DNA of 18,328 nt from JBPCPM01 sp050999155 (GTDB taxonomy: Bacteria > Actinomycetota > Thermoleophilia > Solirubrobacterales > 70-9), in contig JBPCPM010000164.1 in the NCBI GenBank assembly GCA_050999155.1, positions 1 to 18,328 of the forward strand. Direction: 5' to 3'. The first letter of the stretch is position 1, and every line of letters begins with the position of its first letter. Under the pieces are notes generated by a model, which did no database searches, was not told where the DNA came from, and saw nothing but the letters and a program-made list of their open reading frames with translations. Of this stretch, positions 1-6,817 are shown piece after piece. Position numbers and translations under genes: made by a program.

Positions 1-475
1 CCTTTCCGAGCTGGATCAGGTCCTCCTCCTGCCGGGGCGAACCGACATAGAGGGTGTAGCCCACTGCGTCGGCGCCGATCCGCACCGCGTCCTCGACCGT
101 CGCGTTGCACGGGGAGAGCACCTCCTCCGACGGCGGGATGTCGGTCTTGGAGTTGAGCTTCAGCAGCAGCGGCACCTGGCCCGCGTAGGGCGGGTAGTAC
201 TTGCTCGCCATCCCGTAGCCGCAGGCGATCGCGGAGTAGCCCGCCTCGGCCGCGAGCCGGAACTGGTACTCAGGGTCCTTCGAGGCGGGGTTGGGGAGGA
301 AGTCGCGGGGGCCGTGCTCGATTCCCTGGTCGATGGGCAGCAGCAGCAGGGTGCCGCTGCCGGGGCCGAATTGGTAGAGCAGGCGGTGCAGGCGCGCGCG
401 CTTGCCCGGCGCGAGCCCTTCGAGCAGCGAGCTCTCCTCGGTGGCGGGCGCCTCGGTGGCGGTGGTGGCTTCCAT
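1..475 (-). CDS. Class I fructose-bisphosphate aldolase, DhnA/FbaB type (partial, N-terminal part)
   Basis: This is the first 158 codons of a minus-strand gene whose 3' end lies outside the window. The translation contains LLLLPIDQGIEHGPRDF followed by LLKLNSKTDIPP, which resemble the Schiff-base class I aldolases of the DhnA/FbaB family. These cleave fructose-1,6-bisphosphate to glyceraldehyde-3-phosphate and dihydroxyacetone phosphate in glycolysis and gluconeogenesis. The active-site lysine would lie beyond the edge. The ATG at 475 was chosen because GGAGG lies eight bases before it. An in-frame ATG at 490 has no such site. The first 20 or so residues are Thr/Ala/Glu-rich and probably disordered. 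The gene is divergent from the YbdK-type gene. The family call is firm, but DhnA-type aldolases are sometimes confused with transaldolase-like 2-amino-3,7-dideoxy-D-threo-hept-6-ulosonate synthases. Confidence 0.86.
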   Translation of the reverse strand, partial: MEATTATEAPATEESSLLEGLAPGKRARLHRLLYQFGPGSGTLLLLPIDQGIEHGPRDFLPNPASKDPEYQFRLAAEAGYSAIACGYGMASKYYPPYAGQVPLLLKLNSKTDIPPSEEVLSPCNATVEDAVRIGADAVGYTLYVGSPRQEEDLIQLGK

Positions 476-554
476 CGGTCTGACCTCCATCGGTCGGGGG
501 TCGCGCGGCGCGGCACGGTGCAAGCAGCGCGAGTGCAGGCGTCGTGTGGCGCGG

Positions 555-560
555 AGTATA
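555..560 (-). promoter_or_regulatory. -10 element for the aldolase gene
   Basis: Read on the minus strand the bases are TATACT, a near-consensus -10 hexamer about 80 bases before the aldolase start at 475. I see no convincing -35 at 16-18 bases spacing. The hexamer stands out in otherwise very GC-rich DNA. Confidence 0.45.
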
Positions 561-652
561 GGCTCGTGTCAGCCGTCGGGATGGCCCTTGTCGAACGACG
601 GGCCGGGTCGGGATCGACCGGCAACTCCCCCAGCGTCGCCCGCGAGGATGCC

Positions 653-1774
653 GTGATCGACCATAACTTCTCGGGAACCCCCTTCACCGTCGGTGTCGAG
701 GAGGAGCTGATGATCGTCGACCCCGAGTCGATGGATCTGGTCAGCGAGATCGAGGCGCTGCTCGACGCCATCCCGCCGGGCCGCCCGGGCATGGTCAAGC
801 CCGAGCTCATGGAGTCGGTGCTGGAGATCGCGACCGACCCGTGCGCGGACATCGGCGAGGTCGATACGCAGCTGCGGGGCCTGCGCCGCGACGTGACCGC
901 GGCGGCGGGCGAGCGGGGCATGGCCATCGGCTCCTCGGGCACCCACCCGTTCGCCCGCTGGGAGGACCAGCGGATCGTCGCCCGGCCGCGGTACCGGGAC
1001 CTGGTCAGCGCACTGCGTTTCGTGGCTCGCCAGGAGCTGATCTTCGGGGTGCACGTGCACGTGGGCATCGACGACCCCGACACGGCGGTCAGCGTCTGCG
1101 ACGGGATGCGCGAGCACCTGCCGATGCTGCTGGCCCTGTCGGCCAACTCGCCGCTGTGGCGCGGCCACGCCACGGGGATGATGTCGACCCGCACCCCGAT
1201 CTTCCGCCAGTTCCCCCGCGTGGGGATCCCCCGGGCCTTCGGCGACTACGCGGGCTTCTCGGCGCTGGTCGAGGAGATGATGGAGGCGCGGATGATCCCC
1301 GACTACACGTACCTGTGGTGGGACGTGCGCCCCCATCCGCAGCTGGGCACGGTCGAGGTCCGGATCCTCGACGCGCAGACCCGCGTCGAGCACACCGTCG
1401 CGCTCGCCGCGATGGTCCAGGCGCTCGTCCACCGCCTGGCGACCGAGTACCGCGACGGCACGGCCCCGCAGGGCCAGGCCCGCGAGCTGATCGACGAGAA
1501 CAAGGTCCTGGCCGCGATCCACGGGACCGACGCCGAGCTTCTGGACCCCCACACCCGGGAGCGGATCCGGATCAAGGACCGCGCACGGCGGCTGATCGAC
1601 GAGCTGGCCGACCACGCGGTGGAGCTCGGGTCCGAGCGCGAGCTCCAGGGCATCACCGACCTTCTCGACAACGGTGTCGGAGCGCGCCGCCAGCTGACCG
1701 TCTTCGAGGCCAACCAGGACATGCGCGAGCTCGTGCGCGAGCTGGTGGAGGTCACCGGCCAGGTCGAGCGCTGA
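653..1774 (+). CDS. ybdK: YbdK-type carboxylate-amine ligase (glutamate-cysteine ligase family 2)
   Basis: The 373-residue protein matches the usual length of YbdK (about 370). It opens with FTVGVEEELMIVDP (residues 11-24), the family's Glu-rich N-terminal signature, and has the metal/substrate strand VHVHVGI at 133-139. Further C-terminal family blocks include WWDVRPHPQLGTVEVRI. The family (GCS2) joins glutamate to an amine such as cysteine using ATP; E. coli YbdK has weak gamma-glutamylcysteine ligase activity and its true substrate is unsettled. The frame is open from 314, but that upstream part runs antisense to the aldolase gene. The GTG at 653 fits the family N-terminus and has GAGG five bases before it. 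An in-frame GTG at 566 is an alternative. A hairpin at 1783-1820 follows the stop. Confidence 0.9.
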   Translation: MIDHNFSGTPFTVGVEEELMIVDPESMDLVSEIEALLDAIPPGRPGMVKPELMESVLEIATDPCADIGEVDTQLRGLRRDVTAAAGERGMAIGSSGTHPFARWEDQRIVARPRYRDLVSALRFVARQELIFGVHVHVGIDDPDTAVSVCDGMREHLPMLLALSANSPLWRGHATGMMSTRTPIFRQFPRVGIPRAFGDYAGFSALVEEMMEARMIPDYTYLWWDVRPHPQLGTVEVRILDAQTRVEHTVALAAMVQALVHRLATEYRDGTAPQGQARELIDENKVLAAIHGTDAELLDPHTRERIRIKDRARRLIDELADHAVELGSERELQGITDLLDNGVGARRQLTVFEANQDMRELVRELVEVTGQVER

Positions 1775-1782
1775 GCGCGCTC

Positions 1783-1820
1783 GGTGCCCCGCGCCTGCGG
1801 GAAGGAGGCACAGGGGCACC
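1783..1820 (+). terminator. Hairpin after the YbdK-type gene
   Basis: GGTGCCCC (1783-1790) pairs perfectly with GGGGCACC (1813-1820). GCCT (1793-1796) can pair with AGGC (1806-1809) inside the loop. It begins eight bases after the stop and ends just before the next gene's -10 hexamer. There is no T tract, which is common for actinobacterial terminators. Confidence 0.5.
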
Positions 1821-1822
1821 GC

Positions 1823-1836
1823 TATCCTCGGCAGGG
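1823..1836 (+). promoter_or_regulatory. -10 hexamer of a probably leaderless gene
   Basis: TATCCT at 1823-1828 ends seven bases before the GTG at 1836, so transcription would begin at or within a base of the start codon. There is no good Shine-Dalgarno sequence before this GTG. The same layout recurs at 2687-2699 and 14111-14124. I found no clear -35. Confidence 0.5.
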
Positions 1837-2624
1837 TGAGCGGGCAGCCTGAGCTGAGCGTGGTCTGCAAGCACTGCGGGGCCGAAAACAGCCCCTACGT
1901 GACGGAGTGCCCGTACTGCGGCAAGCGGTTGCGCAAGCGCGCGCCGAAGATCGACTCGCTCGGCGACGAGCCCGCCCGCGCGGAGCCTTCGAAGCCCAAG
2001 AAAGCGAAGAAAGCGAAGAAAGCCCGGTCGCGGCCCCGGTTCCAGCGGCTCGAGATCACGTCGCGCGACCTGCCGTTCGCCGTCATCGTGGCCATCGCGG
2101 CAGCCGCGGTGCTGATGTTGGTCCAGCGCGCGGCCGGGCTCTCCGCCTTGCAGGCCGGGGCGATCACCCCGCTGGGCGACACCGAGTGGTGGCGGTACCT
2201 GAGCGCACCGTGGGTCTACGTCGACGTGGGGTTCCTCGCCGTGGTGGCCGGTGCCCTGGCCATCTTCGGCATCGGCGTCGAGCGCCGCCTCGGTCATGCC
2301 GCCGCCGCCGTGCTGATCGTGGGCTGCGGCTCGCTGGGCATGGTGGCCGCCAACGCGGTGGAGACGTCCCTGGTGATAGCCGGAGGCAACGGCGCCGCCC
2401 TGGGGGTCCTGGCTGCCTGGTTTGCCCTGGCGCGCCGCGAGCACCACACCTACGAAGAAGACGAGCCCGACCTGATCGGGGTGGCGGTGTGCGCAGCCGT
2501 GCTGGTGGTGGTCCCCCTCGTCGAGGGGTCGGCGAGCTTCGTGGGCGGTCTGGCCGGCGGAGCGGTCGGCGCGGTCGCCGGCCTGATCGCTGCGCAGCTG
2601 CGCAGCGACGCCACAGCGGGCTGA
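1836..2624 (+). CDS. Zinc-ribbon protein with rhomboid-like membrane domain lacking catalytic residues
   Basis: The 262-residue protein has an N-terminal zinc ribbon (C11-x2-C14 and C25-x2-C28, ending CPYCGKRL). A Lys-rich linker (PKKAKKAKKARSRPR) follows, then about six hydrophobic segments from residue 75 to the end. The membrane part has rhomboid-like marks: WWRYLSAPWVY, a helix ending FGIGVERRLG, and GGNGAALGVLAAW where active rhomboid proteases have GxSGxxxG. The serine position is Asn. I see no His/Asn pair in the second helix and no His in the last helix (SFVGGLAGGAVGAVAG). I infer a non-proteolytic rhomboid-like membrane protein whose cytoplasmic zinc ribbon could bind a partner. The GTG start follows a -10-like hexamer at seven bases. 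Next is an independent coupled pair of genes. Rhomboid-fold assignment is moderate; the zinc ribbon is clear. Confidence 0.78.
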   Translation: MSGQPELSVVCKHCGAENSPYVTECPYCGKRLRKRAPKIDSLGDEPARAEPSKPKKAKKAKKARSRPRFQRLEITSRDLPFAVIVAIAAAAVLMLVQRAAGLSALQAGAITPLGDTEWWRYLSAPWVYVDVGFLAVVAGALAIFGIGVERRLGHAAAAVLIVGCGSLGMVAANAVETSLVIAGGNGAALGVLAAWFALARREHHTYEEDEPDLIGVAVCAAVLVVVPLVEGSASFVGGLAGGAVGAVAGLIAAQLRSDATAG

Positions 2625-2686
2625 GCCGCGGCCTCCGCCGTCGCCGGGGCCCCGGGGGACCCTGCGTTGCGGCTTCACACCGGCGA

Positions 2687-2699
2687 TATGGTCTCCGCG
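2687..2699 (+). promoter_or_regulatory. -10 hexamer of a probably leaderless gene
   Basis: TATGGT at 2687-2692 ends six bases before the GTG at 2699, with no Shine-Dalgarno sequence in between. A TTGCGG at 2667-2672 would be only 14 bases away, short for a -35. It probably drives the 2699-3822 gene pair. Confidence 0.48.
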
Positions 2700-3037
2700 T
2701 GCCCGAACAGGTCTACTCGCAGCCGGAGCTGGAAGCGGCGCTCGAGCGTCTCACCGACGCTGAGCGCTTCAAGGAGGCGGAGACGATGGTCACCCGCGCC
2801 GCGCCCCAGCTGCAGCGGGTGCTCGCGCAGGCGTTCGAGGCGGGGGGATGGTTCACCGACTCCCACCTCGACCAGGCCCGCCGAGCGTCGCAGACCGAGG
2901 ACCTCGATCAGCGAGAAGCCGCGGTGCGCGGCCTGCTGGCCGAGGAGGCGCGGATGGGGATGATGGTGGGCGTCGCCGTTGGGTGGACGCTCGCGAACGA
3001 GCTTGCGCAACCAGAGAGGGAGGACGCCACACCATGA
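2699..3037 (+). CDS. Small hypothetical protein coupled to the UPF0173 hydrolase
   Basis: This is a 112-residue protein beginning VPEQVYSQPELEAALERL. It is rich in Glu, Gln, Arg and Ala and appears almost entirely helical, with no signal peptide or membrane segment. The end (MGMMVGVAVGWTLANEL) is a mildly hydrophobic stretch that could be a buried helix. Its TGA overlaps the ATG of the next gene (ATGA at 3034-3037), so the two are almost certainly translated together. I do not recognise the family. The GTG at 2699 was chosen because a -10-like hexamer lies six bases before it; the longer open frame upstream is a shadow of the zinc-ribbon gene. A role with the hydrolase is inferred only from coupling. 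Confidence 0.75.
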   Translation: MPEQVYSQPELEAALERLTDAERFKEAETMVTRAAPQLQRVLAQAFEAGGWFTDSHLDQARRASQTEDLDQREAAVRGLLAEEARMGMMVGVAVGWTLANELAQPEREDATP

Positions 3038-3822
3038 AGATCAAGTACCACGGGCACTCGTGCTTCGAGCTGTCGACCGACAAGCACCGGATCCTCATCG
3101 ATCCGTTCCTGAAGCCGAACAACCCGAAGGCCAAGGTCAGCGCCGAGGAGATCGACGCGCCGACGCACATCATCCTGACCCACGGTCACGTGGATCACGT
3201 GGCCGATGCGCGTCACCTGTTCGACCTCCACGCCGACGCCCACCTGATCGCCATGGTGGAGATCGCCGAGTGGTACCACGGTGACGGCGTCGAGAACGTC
3301 TCCGATCCGAACCTCGGCGGCACCGTCGAGTTCGACTGGGGGTGGGTCCGCTACGTGCCGGCCTTCCACACCAACACGCTGCCCGACGGCTCGTCGATCG
3401 GCCAGGCGGCCGGGGTGATCGTCAACCTCGATGGCACGACCGTCTACCACCTGGGCGACACGTGCCTGTTCAGCGATCTCGAGCTGCACGCCAGCCGCGA
3501 CCAGCCGGACATCGCGATCATCCCGATCGGCGGCCACTACACGATGGACCGCCACGACGCCGTCAAGGCGGCCGAGTGGGTCGGCGCGGCCACGGTCATC
3601 CCGTGCCACTACGACACGTTCCCCCCTATCGAGACGGACGCCGAGGCGTTCAAGTCCGACACCGAGTCCGAGACCGACGCCAGCGTCGTGATCCTCGGCG
3701 TCGGTGACACGCACGACGCCTCGTCCGGCGAGACGAGCACGTCCGACTCCGAGGGCGGCTCGCTCGAGGATGAGGGCGAGTACGAGGCCGAGGCGCCCGA
3801 GGCCTCGTCGGGCACCGGCTAG
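3034..3822 (+). CDS. UPF0173-type metal-dependent hydrolase with acidic C-terminal tail
   Basis: This metallo-beta-lactamase-fold protein begins MKIKYHGHSCFEL. It has the metal ligands H50-x-H52-x-D54-H55 (THGHVDHVAD), H112, D142 (HLGDTCLF) and H192 (IPCHYDTFP), all as in UPF0173/UlaG-like hydrolases. The conserved block IIPIGGHYTMD is also present. The physiological substrate of UPF0173 proteins is not established. The family is usually about 225-230 residues. Here residues from about 227 to 262 form an extra Ser/Thr/Asp/Glu-rich tail (GETSTSDSEGGSLEDEGEYE). A GGGAGG-type ribosome site precedes the ATG, which overlaps the previous stop by four bases. An acidic low-complexity stretch continues in another frame after the stop (see 3823-3922). 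Confidence 0.9.
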   Translation: MKIKYHGHSCFELSTDKHRILIDPFLKPNNPKAKVSAEEIDAPTHIILTHGHVDHVADARHLFDLHADAHLIAMVEIAEWYHGDGVENVSDPNLGGTVEFDWGWVRYVPAFHTNTLPDGSSIGQAAGVIVNLDGTTVYHLGDTCLFSDLELHASRDQPDIAIIPIGGHYTMDRHDAVKAAEWVGAATVIPCHYDTFPPIETDAEAFKSDTESETDASVVILGVGDTHDASSGETSTSDSEGGSLEDEGEYEAEAPEASSGTG

Positions 3823-3922
3823 CCAGCTCGAGTCCGCCGACGAGAGCAACAGCTCGGGCGACGGCGGGTCGGACAGCGACGACAGCAGCGGCTCCGACAG
3901 CTCGGACGACGACAACAGCTAG
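3823..3922 (+). other. Out-of-frame continuation of the hydrolase's acidic tail
   Basis: Immediately after the hydrolase stop, the frame one base away (from AGC at 3821) encodes SQLESADESNSSGDGGSDSD and then more Ser/Asp, ending DDDNS and TAG at 3920-3922. This matches the composition of the hydrolase's own tail, while the same frame upstream of 3821 encodes only Arg/Pro-rich shadow sequence. A single extra base near 3820 would explain it. If the frame is restored the hydrolase would be about 295 residues. It could be a real frameshift, a sequencing error or, less likely, recoding at the stop. Confidence 0.55.
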
Positions 3923-3931
3923 CGGTTCACG

Positions 3932-3968
3932 CGCCCGGGTCCTAGGGCTGATCCTGCGGGCCCGGGCG
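3932..3968. terminator. Inverted repeat between convergent genes
   Basis: CGCCCGGG (3932-3939) and CCCGGGCG (3961-3968) are perfect complements around the end of the small minus-strand gene. This fits a bidirectional terminator for the two convergent genes, but there is no T tract and such GC-rich repeats can arise by chance. Confidence 0.35.
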
Positions 3969-4208
3969 GAACCACAGCTGGCGGTCGTGCCAGTCGTGGA
4001 CCATCAGCACCGTTCCGAGCACCATCAGCTCCAGCGGGGAGCGGTGGCGGTCCATACGGGCCAGGCGGCGTAGCTGCAGCAGTCCCGATCCGGCGAGCAA
4101 GGCGCCCGCCATGCCGTGGTGGATGCGCTGACCGGCGATCCAGACACGTCTGCGATGGAGGTCAAGACCCAGCAGCGTGTTGCCTGATGTCCAAGGTCGT
4201 GTGTTCAT
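3942..4208 (-). CDS. Small hypothetical membrane-associated protein
   Basis: This is an 88-residue protein starting MNTRPWTSGNTLLGLDL. It contains RRRVWIAGQRIHHGMAGALLAGSGLL in the middle and LELMVLGTVLMVHDWHDRQLWF near the end. The pattern Arg-rich/His-His, then a short hydrophobic stretch, then a second hydrophobic stretch with MVHDWHD resembles small uncharacterised proteins I associate with Solirubrobacterales genomes. Two short membrane-associated helices are likely. The ATG at 4208 gives a compact protein; longer upstream frames add compositionally poor sequence. No clear Shine-Dalgarno sequence precedes it. It is divergent from the 4380 gene and convergent with the hydrolase. Function unknown. 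Confidence 0.6.
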   Translation of the reverse strand: MNTRPWTSGNTLLGLDLHRRRVWIAGQRIHHGMAGALLAGSGLLQLRRLARMDRHRSPLELMVLGTVLMVHDWHDRQLWFRPGPQDQP

Positions 4209-4347
4209 GAGAGGAATCCATTCCGGGCTACATTGTGCGTTTCGGCACACGGAGCGGGATGCTTTAGCCCTGCACGGGGGCGTGGCCACACGTGTGCCAC
4301 CAGGCGCACCGCCCGCGGACCCACGGCCATCCACCGGGCCGGCCGCC

Positions 4348-4353
4348 TACACT
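4348..4353 (+). promoter_or_regulatory. -10 hexamer upstream of the 4380 membrane-protein gene
   Basis: TACACT fits TANNNT and lies 26 bases before the ATG, giving a leader of about 20 bases. No -35 is evident. Confidence 0.4.
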
Positions 4354-4379
4354 GCGACGCCGCCCCGGGTGGCCGCGCC

Positions 4380-5060
4380 ATGTCCTCCGAGCCCGTCCGA
4401 AACGAGACCCTGCCCCAGCTCGTGCGCCCTCTGTGGGGGCGCCTTGGGCTGCTGGGCCGCGTCATCGCGGTAGCCCTCGTCGTCGCCCTGGTCGTCGGTG
4501 TGGCGGCCTACGTCGCGAGCCGCAGCCAGGCCACCGAGCGGTTCGAGCAGGAGGCGACCATCGACGTTCCAGGCTTCACCCTCACCTACACCGACGAGAT
4601 GGAGCTCCTCGAGCCCCAGGGCTCCGAGCTGCTGCGCCTGGAGTCCAGCCTCGACGGGCTGCTGGCCGAGCGGATGACCGTCGTGCCCTTCGCCGTCGAG
4701 CCGGGGTCCGGGACGATCGCGTCCCGGCTTGCCCTGCAGTCCGTCGAGTTCCGTCGCCGCGCCGAGCGCCGCTACCGTGGCTACCGTCCCGACTTCGAGG
4801 GCGGGACACGGCTGCAGGGCGCCGAGGCCTACCAGATCGCCTTCACCGCGAAGTACCGCTCACGCCGCGGCACTGAGCGGGCGCTGTTCGGCAAGATCGT
4901 GTTGCTCCCGGAGGACACGCCGGACCCCAAGCGCGGCCTGGCCATCGAGCTGGTGGCCACGACCGAGAGCCCGCTGCGCGAGGCGTCGGCCCTGGGCAAC
5001 AAGAGCGTGCTCAAGCAGCCGTTTCGCAGCCTGCGGCTGCTCGAGCGCCAGGACGACTGA
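4380..5060 (+). CDS. Single-pass membrane protein with extracytoplasmic domain
   Basis: The 226-residue protein has a short cytoplasmic N-terminus, one strong membrane helix at about residues 23-45 (VIAVALVVALVVGVAAYVAS) and a domain of about 175 residues after it. That domain starts IDVPGFTLTYTDEMELLEP and ends FRSLRLL. It has an alternating strand/helix look that recalls PsbP/Mog1-like folds found in secreted actinobacterial lipoproteins, but I cannot confirm this by eye. No lipobox. The ATG at 4380 is the first in frame next to the helix. It ends 24 bases before the convergent sigma-factor gene. The C-terminal domain of the zinc-ribbon protein at 7837-9300 has a similar general layout. Function unknown. 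Confidence 0.72.
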   Translation: MSSEPVRNETLPQLVRPLWGRLGLLGRVIAVALVVALVVGVAAYVASRSQATERFEQEATIDVPGFTLTYTDEMELLEPQGSELLRLESSLDGLLAERMTVVPFAVEPGSGTIASRLALQSVEFRRRAERRYRGYRPDFEGGTRLQGAEAYQIAFTAKYRSRRGTERALFGKIVLLPEDTPDPKRGLAIELVATTESPLREASALGNKSVLKQPFRSLRLLERQDD

Positions 5061-5084
5061 CGCAACGTCAAGGGACGGGCGACG

Positions 5085-6671
5085 CTAGCCGCTGCTGCCG
5101 GGCTGGCGTGCGCCGTCTTGGACGGCGGGCTGCGGCGTGGTGCGCGGCAAAGCCGGCTTCGGAGCGGGCTTGGCTGGCGGTTCGCCGGCGATGGGAGCCG
5201 TGACCGGAGCGCCCTCGTGGCTGCCCGGTTCGCCGGGGACCGCCCGATGGGCGGGAGGTGCTGTGGTGGCCGGCCCGGGCGCCGCGGTGCCGTCAGCGCC
5301 GCCGTGGGCCGTGCGCTTGGGCGCGCCGGCGGGAGCGTGCTCTGCCGGCGCGGGCTTGGCGTCGGCGGCTGGAACCGTGGGGGCCTTCGATGCGGACGGA
5401 GCGGGCCCGGCCGGGGGCGCCTTGTCGGTTGCGGCCGGGTCGGGCTTGGATGCGGGAGGCGGGGCGAGCAGGGCGGGAATCGAGATCCGGGGGCGCTCGC
5501 CGTCAAGGCGGGCCGGCTGCTTGGCGTCGCGGGTCGAGCTGGCCGCGGGCGCGCCGCGCTTGGCCGGCGCGCTGGCGGCGGGGGCCTCGGGCTCGGGGGA
5601 GACGACGGTCTTCTTGACCTCCACGGCCCCGGCGGTCAGCAGGGCGGCGGTGGCGACTCCGGCCGTCGCCTTGGCGCCGACGGCGCCGCCGATCGCGCTC
5701 AGCCCGCCGATGGCGCCGCCGGACGTGGCGGTCGCGGTGCCGACCCCGGCTGCGGCGGAACTTACGGCGGCGGTGCCGGCGGCAGCTGTTCCCGCAGTGG
5801 CGGTGCCTGCGGCAGTGGTGCCTGTGGCCGAGGTGCCGGCGAGGATCGAGGTGCCGGTGGCGGCCTGGCCGCCTGCGGCCGCGGTGCCGCTGCTGGCGGC
5901 GCCCCAGCCCAGCTTGCCGGCCAGCAGGGCCTTGAGCATGCCCAGCAGGCCGATCGGCGCGAGGGCGGCGAGGTGCTTGCTGCCTGAACGCAGCTCGTCA
6001 CGGAACTCCTTGCACTGCTCGCACTCGCGGACGTGGCGCCGCGAGGAGCCCGAGAGCTTGCTGAGTCCCTCGGCGACCTCGGCCAGCTGCAATTGCACTT
6101 CCTCGCAGGTCAGCATCCGGGCCTGGGAGGCCTCGGCGAGGGCGATGCGCGCTCGGACCAGCAGCGACTTGACGCTGGGGATCGAGGTCTCCATGGCCTG
6201 GGCGATCTCCTCGTAGGACAGGCCGTTGATCTCGCGCAGCAGCAGCGCGGTGCGCTGGGTCTCGGGCAGCGTGTGGACGTCGGCCACGAGGTTGCGGAAG
6301 TCCTGGCGCTTGAGGGCCTTGTCGGCGGTGGAGGTGCCGCCGTCCATCGGCAGGTGGTCCATCGTGTCATGGCCCTCGGGGACGGGCCGGCGCAGGTGGT
6401 TGAGACAGCGGTTGCGGGCGATCCGGTACAGCCACGGCCGTGCGTTGATCGAGCGCTCGTCCTGCAGCAGCGCGTTGTAGGCGGCCACGAAGACCTCCTG
6501 CAGCACGTCTTCGGCGTCCTCGGTGGACTTGAGCATGTGCCGGCAGAAGGCCAGCAGGCGGGGCTGGTAGCGGTCGAACAGCACGTCGAAGGCACCCTGG
6601 TTGCCGCTGCGGATCAGGGCGATCAGATTCTCGTCGCCGTGCAGTCGCAGCACGGGCGACCGCGCGACCAT
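5085..6671 (-). CDS. ECF sigma factor fused to a zinc-finger anti-sigma-like domain, hydrophobic segment and Pro/Ala-rich tail
   Basis: The 528-residue protein is far longer than a normal ECF sigma factor (about 170-200). Sigma region 2 spans about residues 15-95 with DAEDVLQEVF (52-61) and ARPWLYRIARNRCLNHLRR. Region 4 spans about 130-182 with ALLLREINGLSYEEIA and a SVKSLLVRAR recognition helix. Then comes a zinc-binding anti-sigma-type motif: C189, H213-x3-C217-x2-C220. Residues 234-256 are hydrophobic. A GTxxA pentapeptide run covers 279-303, and a Gly/Ala hydrophobic stretch of about 315-350 ends in KK. The last 175 residues are Pro/Ala-rich. The layout suggests a membrane-tethered sigma factor with a wall-facing tail. 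The ATG at 6671 fits family N-termini (VLRLHGDENLIALIRSGN); a TTG at 6716 would add 15 residues. Confidence 0.9.
   Translation of the reverse strand: MVARSPVLRLHGDENLIALIRSGNQGAFDVLFDRYQPRLLAFCRHMLKSTEDAEDVLQEVFVAAYNALLQDERSINARPWLYRIARNRCLNHLRRPVPEGHDTMDHLPMDGGTSTADKALKRQDFRNLVADVHTLPETQRTALLLREINGLSYEEIAQAMETSIPSVKSLLVRARIALAEASQARMLTCEEVQLQLAEVAEGLSKLSGSSRRHVRECEQCKEFRDELRSGSKHLAALAPIGLLGMLKALLAGKLGWGAASSGTAAAGGQAATGTSILAGTSATGTTAAGTATAGTAAAGTAAVSSAAAGVGTATATSGGAIGGLSAIGGAVGAKATAGVATAALLTAGAVEVKKTVVSPEPEAPAASAPAKRGAPAASSTRDAKQPARLDGERPRISIPALLAPPPASKPDPAATDKAPPAGPAPSASKAPTVPAADAKPAPAEHAPAGAPKRTAHGGADGTAAPGPATTAPPAHRAVPGEPGSHEGAPVTAPIAGEPPAKPAPKPALPRTTPQPAVQDGARQPGSSG
5763..5837 (-). repeat. 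Five tandem 15-base units encoding GTxxA pentapeptides
   Basis: Within the sigma-factor fusion gene the protein reads GTSAT-GTTAA-GTATA-GTAAA-GTAAV (residues 279-303). The units are degenerate at DNA level, so this is an old or selected protein repeat rather than a fresh expansion. It lies between the zinc finger and the Gly/Ala-rich hydrophobic stretch. Confidence 0.6.
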
Positions 6672-6817
6672 GAGGCCGCCGCGAAGCTGCGCGTGTGTAA
6701 GTGAAGAAGCTTCCAAGGTGATCCCTACGTCCGCACGAACACGCTAACAGCCTCAATGTTGTGTTCGGGTGGTCTGCAGGCGGACGTTCAGCGTAACGTG
6801 GGCCCTCCCGTACGCCC

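Noticed and set aside
569..1870. 433-codon open frame opposite the YbdK-type gene
   Set aside because: Shadow frame in GC-rich DNA. The composition is unlike a folded protein and the plus strand carries the conserved ligase.
5058..5070. TGACG-CAA-CGTCA mini hairpin between the convergent 4380 and sigma-factor genes
   Set aside because: Only five pairs with a three-base loop and no T tract, too weak to call a terminator.
5137..6216. 359-codon Ala/Gly-rich frame opposite the sigma-factor gene
   Set aside because: It is the complement of the Pro/Ala/Thr-rich tail and holds no motif; the minus strand has clear sigma regions.
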